A stretch of 64,000 bases of DNA, from the NCBI GenBank assembly GCA_021613335.1, contig JAJTWR010000443.1, positions 206,001-270,000 of the forward strand. Reading direction: 5' to 3'. The notes beneath the pieces were generated by a model. It was not told where the DNA came from and ran no database searches. It saw nothing but the letters and a program-made list of their open reading frames with translations. Position 1 is the stretch's first letter; every line of letters begins with the position of its first letter. This document shows, piece by piece, positions 38,025 to 48,068 of this stretch. The stretch is from Whitmania pigra (Eukaryota; Annelida; Clitellata; Hirudinida; Haemopidae). The position numbers were made by a program, and so were the translations under genes.

Positions 38025-39108
38025 CATTTTAACCTGTACAATTCATCGGTTTGAATAAACACAGATTTATTGGACTCATACAAACATTGTCAACCAGTAA
38101 TAAACCAATTTTAAGACAAGCCTGCATTGAAGTCGGCAGGTAAACCTTCTTAATTCCATGGAAAAGTTCTTTTTGTCCTTTAATATTTGCACACGAAGCA
38201 TAAATCAAAAGCAGTGGATCTAATGGCACACGTGTTCGGGCTGCAAATCTCACTGTTCACATTTGCATATCATTTTACGCTGCCGATGTCCCCAATATTC
38301 GAGGAACCGTCCAAGTCGTGACGAAGTAAATTTATTTCACTTCTCATCAGCGACAATCAACGACATGATCGTAGATGGAGGAAAGAAAAATGAGAATCAG
38401 ATTTGACGTGATGATGGAAGAACTGATGCTTGGTTCAGACAGCATTGCATAACTTGGAAGTTGTGGGCGTGCAGAAATGGTCTCAAATAAAAATCAATTT
38501 ACACGGGTGACGATGATGAGCGGACAGAAGCGACGTGTCACATTCAGTTGTGTAATTAGCCTGCCCCCAATCGACCCACTTAAGCGTAAACGTGACATTC
38601 ACAAAAAACAAACTATCACAAAACCAACCATTCATAAAATCAAGCATCACCTTTCTCTCGAATATTCATTTTGTCCAGTTTATTTAACAATACCTTCAAA
38701 TAAACTTTTTCAAACCTTTCGAATTTAGAATTTTAGATGAAAAACTTTTATTTGTTCCATAGAATTCAAATCGAACATTGTCAAAGAGAGGTCATTAAAT
38801 CCTAGTTAATTAACCATTAATTTTCCCAGTGTTGGCAACAAAGGTTCGTGGTGTGGAGGAGCGATTTGGAAAGCCCGGCCGAACAAAGTGGTGCCGACCC
38901 GGCCGATTAGCATAATTAATCTTCTATTTTTGCTAGTCTCGGTTTTACGGCTTTACAGAGAAATGTTGGCCGATGTATTCAGCAGCGATTTCAATTAATT
39001 TAGCACACCTTCCTTCTACAACAATTACAAGTTCGCACCTACGCTTGCCGGGAAGATAATTCACCGTGAAAACAATTAATAGCCGGTGCGATGCATTTGC
39101 ATTTGTTA
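38025..39108. other. Spacer between the convergent homeobox genes
   Basis: About 1.1 kb. It holds the 3' ends of both genes and short meaningless open frames. No repeat seen. Confidence 0.45.
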
Positions 39109-40462
39109 CTAGGCAGACTTCATGTGCCGGTTGAAATCATCTTCAATACGGATTCTGTTACGTCCAGAGTTACTGTTGTTGTTGTTGTTGTTGTTGTTGC
39201 TGCTGCTGTTGTTGCTGTTGTTGATGGCGCCATTGTTGTCAACGTCCCCAAACTCCACGTAACTGGAAAGAACGGCGCGATTGTCTCCTGCGTAACTGGA
39301 TGAAGGTGATGACGACGACGATGCTGATGAAATCCTGCTGAGTCGTTCTTGTTGATTACTGGAAAAGATGGAAGAGGATGATGGAGGAGATGGCTGGAGA
39401 TTCGAAGAAGTCCAACATTCCATGATTTCTTCTTCTTGAAGTCGTTTCGATTTTGCTCTCCTGTTTTGGAACCATATTTTCACCTGGACATTTGACATTC
39501 AATGAACGAAAATTATATATTCACTTCACTTTAATTCAACATTTTACTTCGGCAACAGTGTTGAATGAACAGCAATAAATAATCTTTTAATTTTGGATTT
39601 TAAACAAATTTTACTTAAATTTAATTTAATGAAACAAATCACAAAAAGTAATTTAGAAACGGGATTTGTAAGCTGTTATTGTCAAATGCTTACATAACCG
39701 TGATTCTAAATCGATCAAGTTGGCTGTATTTAGTTTATTCGAGGTTAAATCAATACAAAATGTTCTTTATAGATAACCAAAAAGATTTTAGGATAAATAT
39801 ACTTTCAAGCAAATGATAAAACTCCATCAAAATATACTTTCAAGCAAATGATAAAACTCCATCAAAATATACTTTCAAGCAAATAATAAAACTCTATTAA
39901 AATATACTTTCAAGCAAATAATAAAACTCCATCAAAGGCTCACCTGATTCTCATCGAGTCCCAAAGACACAGCAAATTCGACCCTTTCCGCGGCATTCAA
40001 GTACTGCCTCTTCTTGTACTTGCACTCGAGCATTATCAACTGCTCCACAGAATATGAAGTTCTTGGCTTCCTGTTTGGACGATGTCGTCGAAGGAGATGC
40101 CTCTGTTGAAGGTCAAAGTTCAACTTGGTGTCGGGTTGGGGGTGACATCTGTCGGGGGTTGTTTTGGGTTGGTGAGGGTTGACGACGTTGTTGTTTGGGT
40201 TGGTCGTGAATTGGTCGCCACTTTCATTTCTTTTTGTCCAGTTGTTCAGAGGCAGGAATCTGTTGTCTTGGAATATTGTGTTCTTGGGTTCTAAGATCGC
40301 AGTGGGTGGCCGATGGAACGAGGAATACGGGAGGGACCACTGAATCCTTGTGTGGTCCTTGATTTCCACGCTTGGAGTGGCAAGAAAGTTTAAGATTGGA
40401 TGGAAGAAAGGGGGAGGTGAGATTTTTATTGGAACTGGAATGATCACGTGATGCTGGTCCAA
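39109..40462 (-). CDS. Msx: Msx-like homeobox transcription factor
   Basis: Two minus-strand exons: 40462-39944 and 39483-39109. The homeodomain starts NRKPRTSYSVEQLIMLECKY, continues KKRQYLNAAERVEFAVSLGL and ends with KIWFQNRRAKSKRLQEEE. The NRKPRT start, AERVEF, and RLQE after the homeodomain are Msx hallmarks. The homeobox is split after Gln46, the same place as in the Vax-like gene. The N-terminal exon is Pro/Asn-rich with no second domain. The C-terminus is a Ser-rich then Asn-rich low-complexity tail (runs encoded by GTT/GCT triplets on the + strand near 39175-39225). No ATG precedes the homeobox in the first exon: the frame opens after a TAA at about 40480, so an upstream exon is expected and the true start is unresolved. 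Confidence 0.85.
39795..39936. repeat. Minisatellite, four copies of a 35-36 bp unit, in the Msx-like intron
   Basis: Unit begins AAATATACTTTCAAGCAAAT and closes GATAAAACTCCATC. Four head-to-tail copies with a few substitutions end six bases before the splice donor of the first Msx-like exon, so length changes would sit right beside that donor. Confidence 0.92.
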
Positions 40463-41490
40463 ATCTTCAACAATTTAATGGCAATATTTATTAATAATTA
40501 TGAATTTCATTGTGACAAAATGAATCTTTTTAACTGGACGTTGATGATTATGATTTTAATGCATGATGCATGGTTCGATATGATCAGACACGTCAATGAG
40601 CTGAGGCAGACAAGATCTCGTATTTATTCGAAAAGTTGATAATGATATAATGATAGTAATATTAATGATAATGATATTAATGGGATAATGATATGATAAT
40701 GCTTAAAGAATCTTTCGCAATTTCTTCTTTATGGCAAACATTTTCTGCACTTTCCAGTGAGTGAATATGCAACCTTTTGAAATGAAAACTTGGTGCAAAT
40801 GGATGATGACTGCGGATTATTACAAAAAATAATCACTTTTTGGGTCACATTCAGGAATCAAAAGGTACTATCCTATGGAGTTTTCTAGTGTGAGTGTGAA
40901 GTTTCACCGGATTAATTAGAATAATTTGTTAAAACAAGTTTTTAAATGTTTATTAAAATGTTCGACTTCGAATTGAATTCCTTGCAATCTTATGACTTTT
41001 TAACCACATGGGATTCGGTAAATTGTGACATAATTTTTCTTTATTGCGATGTCGGAATGTTTTTATTGTATTATGGAAGCCACAATTAAATCTTTATCAA
41101 TTGTCATCGTCATCACTATCACTAGCAATATCATATCACGACAGACAAAACTTTCCATGAGAAACATGAAAGACAAAGCGTTACATCAGCATGTGAGAAT
41201 GTAATATAAACCATCAAAAATTAATAAACTTTAGAATTCATATTTTTTATTAAATATTAATTATCTGTGAATAAATCAGTAAAAAAGATATAAATGTAGC
41301 ACTTCCTTATAAATTTAAAAAAAAATTTCCGACCAATTAGAGACTGGGTGATTGCAGTATTGTCCTAATTTGGTGCTATTTATAGTTTACAATGTCTTGA
41401 GAAGCATTAAAATCGATTCGTGAAATAAGAACGAAATAATAAGAACGAGTTGGTTTTTATGGTTGTTGTTTTTTTTTTTGTAATGACAAC
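40463..41490. other. Upstream region of the Msx-like gene
   Basis: AT-rich and no confirmed exon. It should contain the missing 5' exon and promoter of the Msx-like gene. I found no ATG-bearing exon with a convincing donor. Confidence 0.35.
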
Positions 41491-41496
41491 GACAAC

Positions 41497-41533
<37 letters not shown>

Positions 41534-41690
41534 GTGATGATAATGGTGATGATGACGAGACGACGACGACGATGACAGTGATGATGATGATGACGAGACG
41601 ACGACAACGATGATGATGATGATGATGGTGATGATGGTGACGAGACGACGACGACGATGATAATGATGATGATGACAGCGAAAACGACGA
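41497..41690. repeat. (GAT)n/(GAC)n triplet microsatellite
   Basis: A long imperfect GAT/GAC array, with an internal larger period in which GATGACGAGACGACGAC recurs three times. A related CAT run in the opposite sense follows at about 41765-41785. Long open frames across it on the minus strand are artefacts of the triplet repeat. Confidence 0.93.
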
Positions 41691-41789
41691 CGATTAAAAA
41701 AAGTATAATGGTTTTGAAAAATAATTGATCAATGCACATAATGGTCATCACTACCATCACAAACATCATCATCATCATCATCATCAACA

Positions 41790-42620
41790 CCCACAAAAAC
41801 ATTGAATGTCAAACTACTAACTCTGCCTTTTCGGTATTTCTGCCAATATGTTGTTGATCGAATACGACAAGAAAGTCGATGATGATGACGATGATGGCGG
41901 TGATGATGACGATGATGGGATGGAATCCATGACGTCATCCCTAGAAATCCCTTCTGGGGTTATGTTTTCTCTGCGCATGTCAGCTGTTAGTCCTTAAGTT
42001 TGAAAGTGGATTCCATTCCACTCATCAGTTACAGTAATTCAAAAGTCATTAATTATTTACTATCTGTTACAAGCGATTGGGAGGTCTAATTAATTCATGA
42101 AAGGCGTGGCTTTCATAGATTATTGGTCATCCTCAGAAGATTGACAGCTGACGATATGGACTTGATTGGAATCCGGAGAAACTAATTATTAAGTAAAATT
42201 TATATCTCAGTTCGTTAGAACAATTGACAGTCCAATATTAAAATTAATATTTATTTCTTTACATAGTTCAAAGTTTACTTTATCATGTCATGTATGTTAG
42301 CAGCCTTTAAACTTAAATATTTTTCTACGTTCTCATTCAACTATTTCCAATTCAGAAATTTATTTGCATTATTCACACAGAATATTTACATAGAAATTGT
42401 AAACAAAATACTGGGGGTGGCGAGTTAACCGAGATCAGAAGATGCACGGATGTCATCTGAGGACTATTTTTGCTTTTCTACTTTTCAAAAACCAATCTCA
42501 ACATTCTTGTCGAGTGTTCATACATTTTTTTAAAATGAATCTACATTTCGAGTTGGTGACTCTAAACTTATACCCATAGGAACTGCTGGAACCTTCAAAG
42601 TAACTGCAACAAAATTCAAA
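41790..42620. other. Intergenic sequence with no gene seen
   Basis: Mixed-composition non-coding DNA, with another short GATGACGAT run at about 41879-41915. Confidence 0.4.
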
Positions 42621-42800
42621 ATTTCAAATTTTTAAATCTCACAGTACTTTTCAATCGCGAATGCCTGTTTATTTCAATGAATCTCTTAAAGACTGTGTGG
42701 AAAGGAAAACTTGTGCATCTGTCTCCGAGGAAGACGAATAAGTTTTCGCAGCCGCTGAGCCAAAACAGTCCAAAAATGCGCAAATTATTAATTGTGTCCA
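42621..42800. repeat. Dispersed repeat, copy 1
   Basis: Closely resembles 57237-57410: both carry TTTCAAATTTTTAA, then TTTTCAATCGC, GGAAAG and TTATTAATT in the same order and spacing with scattered differences. No coding potential and no termini identified, so the class is unknown. Immediately downstream is GGGCGGATTTAGGG,  which resembles DNA-transposon ends. Confidence 0.75.
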
Positions 42801-43203
42801 AGGGCGGATTTAGGGAAAGGGAGCAGGGGGCCTTGATCCTCCTCGTTGTTTGGAAAATTTAAGAAAAATTAAGTACCTTCAATAATTCAATAATTTACCA
42901 CTCTCGAATAAAATCACAAAACAAAACAGGAGGCTTCTTACATTATTGCCAGAAAAATTAGCTTATTTAGTAGAAACAACATGGCCATAATTTAATCTTC
43001 ACATACAATGCAGACGACGCTTAAGACTCATGATGACAGTTAAAAGATCAAAAAGTTCTACTAAGGAAACAAAACCTTGTCCATAAAACGCATCCCTTCA
43101 AATGTAAGAGAACATCATAAAAACCAGAATGAAGCTACTTGTTACTCCGAAGCATGCAGGTCGATAGGAAATGTGTACAATAACAACCGATCATCCCACA
43201 TGT
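42801..43203. other. Spacer before the CENP-A-like gene
   Basis: No coding region. Includes the 3' flank of the minus-strand histone gene. Confidence 0.4.
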
Positions 43204-44436
43204 TCACCCGAAGTACCCCCTGATCCTGCGAGCCAACTGAATGTCTTTCGGCATCAGAGTGACCCTCTTGGCATGTATTGCACACAGATTGGCATCTTCA
43301 AACAGGTGCACAAGATGCGCTTCAGTGGTCTGTTGATGAATCATCATCATCAGTTGTGAATTGTGTTGTTGTTTTAATAAATTACTGTGAGCATGACCAC
43401 GATAACTAATCACTTGAATGTATCTGAAGCACAAAATTAAATAAAAAACTATCTCTTGAAGACATTCAGTAGCCAGAGCTTGCCACCTCATTTCTTTCAT
43501 ACCAAACAGATCTTGACAGATTTCTTTGACATAACAAGCCATTTAAAATTTGTGTAACTGATTGTTAATACTTAGTGATGGTTAGTAAATTAAGCCAATA
43601 ATCAAAAATCATCAATAAATGATTCAATAGCTGGATTAAAAAAATACTGTATGTACATTACAGAAACAAAACACTCACTAATCTTGCAAATGGCAGCTTC
43701 CTGAGCAAAAGACATGTCGACTTTTGATATTTTCTGATTTCTTTTAAAGCTTTGGTTCCAGGCCTAAACCTCCTCCCTGGTTGTAAAGTTGTGAATGAAA
43801 ATTATGATCACTGCATGAATATAAATGTCTTAACATTAAATAAATAAGCTTCCATGTATTTTGAAAACATCTGCCTAAAGCAGCCATAAAAACGGAAATA
43901 GTTAATGAATAAAAATATCAGCAATGGATTTCAATTGCCTTTGCCCGACTTATTGATCGATGGATCTGATGCGAGGCTTCTTTTAGCCCATTGTTTTTTC
44001 CCCGCTCCGGATGTGGTTGGCAGACCATTAGAATTAAAATTAAATGATTTAATACTCGATAAAAATGAAACACCTAACATACAGGTAAGAAATCTAAGTA
44101 TGCAGGTTAGCTCAGTGCATTTCCTACTCGGTCTTTAGTTGTGTTTGTACTGCTTCAAAAAATTAATTTCTATGTAAACTGCTGATATGAAGTTGCAGCA
44201 CTGTGAGAATCGTGGCTCATTATTTTCTGACTACCTTGGAACTCCTTTTTGGATTTCCTTGTAGGTTTAGTAAATTTCCTTCTATTTACAGAATAATAAG
44301 AAACCACAAGTGTGGCTCTAATAACAGCATTATTGTAATTGTTATAATATAGCGTTACAATAATAAAATATAATAATAATAATTATAATAATAATTAGTT
44401 AACATCGCAACAGTTAGTAGTTAACATGAATGCCAT
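43204..44436 (-). CDS. CENPA: Centromeric histone H3 variant (CENP-A/CenH3)
   Basis: Minus-strand pieces: 44436-44426 (tentative ATG), 44281-44235 (basic tail, [15 protein letters not shown]), 43776-43679, 43530-43453, 43329-43204; 119 residues in frame. Histone-fold text: [51 protein letters not shown], then [14 protein letters not shown] and [17 protein letters not shown], ending YFG. Loop 1 ([11 protein letters not shown]) is two residues longer than canonical H3 and has Trp where H3 has Phe, both CenH3 hallmarks. [10 protein letters not shown] and the short C-terminal extension also match CENP-A. It replaces H3 in centromeric nucleosomes. The two introns inside the core (43531-43678 and 43330-43452) cannot be given GT-AG ends while keeping the conserved protein; see findings. 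The first exon is the weakest part of the model. Confidence 0.82.
43905..44325 (+). CDS. Possible small two-exon gene antisense to the CENP-A-like gene
   Basis: A 61-codon frame from ATG 43905 ([20 protein letters not shown] and on) ends at a perfect CAG|GTAAGA donor at 44084. A TTTACAG acceptor at 44290 would add NNKKPQVWL and a stop. It lies in an intron of the minus-strand histone gene, and its second exon overlaps near that gene's N-terminal tail exon. The composition looks protein-like, but there is no recognised family and the arrangement could be chance. Confidence 0.25.
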
Positions 44437-45373
44437 CGATTCGAAACGGAGGTCACTATGCTCTTGGTCACGTGACCAATGCTTGGTCGCCATAGCGATA
44501 ATAGTTGGTGAATTATTGAAATACATAAAAACAAAAACTGAAACAAAGGTAACTTTAATTAATTCTTGTATTTTAAAAAGGTTTGGAGCACGGCCTAAAT
44601 TCGTCACTGATAACCATTTTGGGTTACATTCATTGATGCATTCAATTGCTAGACTGGAACGTGTATTGAGGAAGTTAAAAATTGAGGCAGGCTGGAGTTT
44701 TTTGAAGAAATAATTTTTAGAAAACAACCAATTATTGTATTTTATTTATTGACAATTTATAAACATTTGAAAGCTCTTGTAACGCACTTCATCATATAGT
44801 TATAGTTATTTCGTCAACAACAGCCCGGAACTTTATATCGAGAATGCTAGCAAAAATAAACTAAATAACCTAACCTAAACTTATTAACCTAGCCTAAACC
44901 ATAAACCTATTCCTGATTGGCTGGATCAACATTAGGTAGTATGATTGACCTAGATGAATACTTGATGAGTAAGAGAATCCTCAAAAAAACTTCAGTCTTG
45001 CGGTGACTTCACCTGAGAAAAATATTATAATCAAGTTTAATATTGATATTTTTTAAATACCTATAAATTACAAATGTTTTATCAATTTTCTATATTAATG
45101 TGGTGAAACTTCATTCATACTTTTAAGAGAAAATTTTAAGCGATAATAACACATTTGCATAAAATTTAAATTTTTTTTAATGTTTATCTCTTCAGTTTTT
45201 AGTATTTGCGCATATTATTTGATAAAACATGTTTCTTAAAATAGATTTTCTTACAGGCGGGTCCTAGGAAACTCATTCGCCGGGTTGTTGGAATATTTCA
45301 CTTTGCATTGTTGAATCTGCTGAACTGTTGGACAGATTTTCTTTGTCTTGAAACTTTTTTAAGTTAAAGTAAA
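44437..45373. other. Shared upstream region between CENP-A-like and the next gene
   Basis: About 0.9 kb between divergently placed genes, so it likely holds both promoters. Open frames over 44426-44713 on both strands overlap and show no domain. Confidence 0.4.
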
Positions 45374-46493
45374 ATGTCCTTTTCAGCGAAGGTACTGTCA
45401 ACCTTTTAAACGTTATTATATTGGTTGCAATGTGTCAACTTCACTTTATGCTTTCGTTTTTGCATTGTGCTGTACACTTAAACTGGTTTTAAAACTTAAA
45501 TTAGAATCAGGCTGAATTGAAGCTGTACATTTTCAGGTGCAAGTGCTTGAAGCACAAATGTTAAATGGTAAGACTGTGTTTGCTGCAGTCATCCCTTCCT
45601 CAGCAGAATTAACTTCTTCTGAATTGACAGAACACATCAAGGAGTACTTTGGAACAAAGTAAATAACTTTATTTAAATACTTTTTTCTTAATTTTTTTCA
45701 GAAGTTTAAGTGTAACTTAAATTTATTTACTTATCTTAGATAATTTTATCTAGTTCCATTTTAATTAGTAGTTTAAAATTATTAACAGCTCCAGCTTGAT
45801 GGCATCTATGTCTACATCCACTTCTTTAGAATTTCTAAACTTGAAAGACTTCAAAACCACCACAATAGATCAAACATACCTTTTCTCAACTTCTGAAGAT
45901 TTGGCTGCAGTTCATCGGTATATGCTCTCATTATCATGGAAATTTGTATTTTAATATGTATTTTATGTAGTATTTCTTGAAAAATTTATTTAAATAATTT
46001 TAAAATTTATATTTTTTAGAAGTGATGAATTTCATTGTTATTTGCAGAAGAATTGATGACTTCTCCTATTCTCTCGACCCGTATGACATCTCCAAGGCAC
46101 CAGTGATGACAAGAGATGAGGAAGGCAAAGTGATGGTTGCTGGTGGAGTAACTCTCAAAACATCGTTGAAGCAAAAAATGGTATTATATTTTTATAACTT
46201 AGATATAAATAGCATTGCTTATCTTAACTGGCTAATTGTTAATTTCAAAGTTTAATTGAATATAATAAATATATTGATATTTATTGTTATTGATTATAAT
46301 TGATAATTATACAGTTTAATTATATTATAATAAATATATTGATATAAATATCTGTAAACAATAGCTTTCCCAAGGGAAAACATTCCAGCTGAGGATGATG
46401 TATCTGGCTGTGTTGATACAAGGACCCCCTCCATATTTTGGCCACCCACACATCAAGCCTCCCCTCGGATTTTCGTCCTCGACTCGTCCTTGA
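45374..46493 (+). CDS. Unrecognised five-exon gene
   Basis: Exons 45374-45391, 45537-45658, 45789-45917, 46048-46180, 46365-46493; 176 residues with a clean frame and consistent GT-AG introns of 120-190 bp. It starts MSFSAKVQVLEAQMLNGKTV. Later features are a Ser/Thr-rich stretch (SSLMASMSTSTSLEF), then FSYSLDPYDISKAPVMTRDE, a Gly-rich turn (VMVAGGVTLKTS) and a C-terminal IQGPPPYFGHPHIKPPLG. No signal peptide or membrane segment. Consistent phases over five exons argue that it is real. I do not recognise the family and assign no function. The stop at 46491 is read directly, but an additional downstream exon through a hidden donor cannot be excluded. Confidence 0.6.
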
Positions 46494-47482
46494 CTTTCCA
46501 CTTCGAATCCATGGCAGCAACCAATCCAGTACTCCATCACTTTTAAGTGTCTTATTGTGAACGAGTTGTTTGTTTTGTGCAGTCTTTACGTGGCTTCATT
46601 TTTCTTTTTAATTGTTTGCTGCAATCATTTTTAGGAAAAGTAAATGACAATTATGTCGTTATGCCTACACACTCCCAATGTGTGTTTTTGGTCGATGGAT
46701 GTCATTTGGAAGCTAAATATTTCTCAGGGTCACTTGTTTTTGTGTCTGCGTGATTTCCTGTCTCTTGTTTCTTAGGTTCGATGTAAATGCACCCTAGCAG
46801 TTGTGGGGTTCCTAGTTTTCAGTGTAGGTGTTGTCCGTCATGACATTTACCTGACTATATTTACAAATTACTTTTTTGTAATTGGGTTATGGAAATCAAG
46901 TAAAAATGTGTAATGATCACTTTTATCATGGCATTGTGGCATTATGACTTAACTGGTTCAGCTCCCAATTATTTTGATTGACACTTCATTGAGTTAAATG
47001 TGTCTTTTTTGAAATGAACCATCAGAAGTACATTTAAATAGAAATGAAATAAGATTTATTTTGAATTTTGGCAGAAATTATTTTTCATCCATCTTATGTT
47101 TCATGATGTCAGGGAAGTGTTCTTTCAAAGCTTTTGGAAACAGCTTTCACTGTTATTTTATTTTAAAAGTTAAAAGTCAAAATACCTGCAAACGAATCGA
47201 CTTCTCATTCTAACGCCCATTGGCAAATTTATTTCAGATAATAAGATCACCTGGCAAGGACTGGCCTATTGTAATACAGGTCAATGTACAAACTTTGAGC
47301 CTTGTTCTCTGGTTCAGTCAACTATTTCGCTGGGACAGTTAAAGTGAAAAGACTGTTAAAGTTTATAAGCATGATTAATTTTATTGTAAAAGAATTTATT
47401 TTTCTAAGAACCAAAATGACAGAAATGCCTACGCACCTGTGCGGCTTTTCCAGGCTTTGGTGATCATCGTAAATAGCCTATC
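46494..47482. other. 3' flank of the unknown gene, no other gene seen
   Basis: AT-rich with scattered short frames. Some may be the 3' untranslated region of the preceding gene. Confidence 0.4.
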
Positions 47483-47860
47483 CTCCCGTCAATTTTATTT
47501 TTTATTTATTTAATTAACCGGTCGAAGGGCTGAACAGCCACTAATACGACCAGCCTCAGCAAAAACAATATAACCAATATAACATCGAGCGATGAAAAGC
47601 AGGTTACAGATTAGTCTGTAATTGTTAAAAATTCCGAAAAATCTATCTCGAGGATTAATGCTCTGAAACGAGAGAAAGTGCCAGCAGATACCGCCTCATC
47701 TGGTAGGGAATTCCAGACAGCAACAACTCTGTTCAAAAAAAATTTTTTAGCAGCATTTGCCGAGCACTTCCTCGTACGTAACTTAAAGCGGTGTCCCCGT
47801 GTTCAAAACCATTGCTTAATAAGAGCCACTTCGGACCGAAATAGAGGCAAACAGGGTGAA
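47483..47860 (-). mobile_element. 3' end of a CR1/L2-like LINE
   Basis: On the minus strand the sequence reads HRFKLRTRKCSANAAKKFF then NRVVAVWNSLPDEAVSAGTF and ends in a stop, the usual C-terminus of LINE pol proteins of the CR1/L2/Rex type. It is followed by a short 3' region finishing in a simple AATAAATAAA-type tail at the 47,483 side. Only the extreme 3' part is present, as expected for a 5'-truncated insertion. Confidence 0.85.
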
Positions 47861-48068
47861 TAAATGAATGAAATATGTTGAAGCTCGAGTAGTAGTAGTA
47901 GCTTTACTAAATTATGTAAGTGACTCGCGAACATTATTTTCAATGGTGGTTCGAGCGGTCACATCAGATTTATTGAATTAATAAGTAATAAAACTAAAAT
48001 ATTTATTTAAAATTTAATTATTTTAAAAATGTTTTATAATATCGATTTAGAGTCATTGGAAGTTATAA

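Noticed and set aside
41407..41938. Minus-strand frames rich in Ile, Val, Met and His over the GAT/GAC repeat
   Set aside because: Triplet repeats are open in several frames; composition is that of the repeat, not a protein.
44426..44713. Plus-strand 95-codon frame before the unknown gene
   Set aside because: Overlaps a long minus-strand frame and the probable CENP-A start region; no domain and no splice partner.
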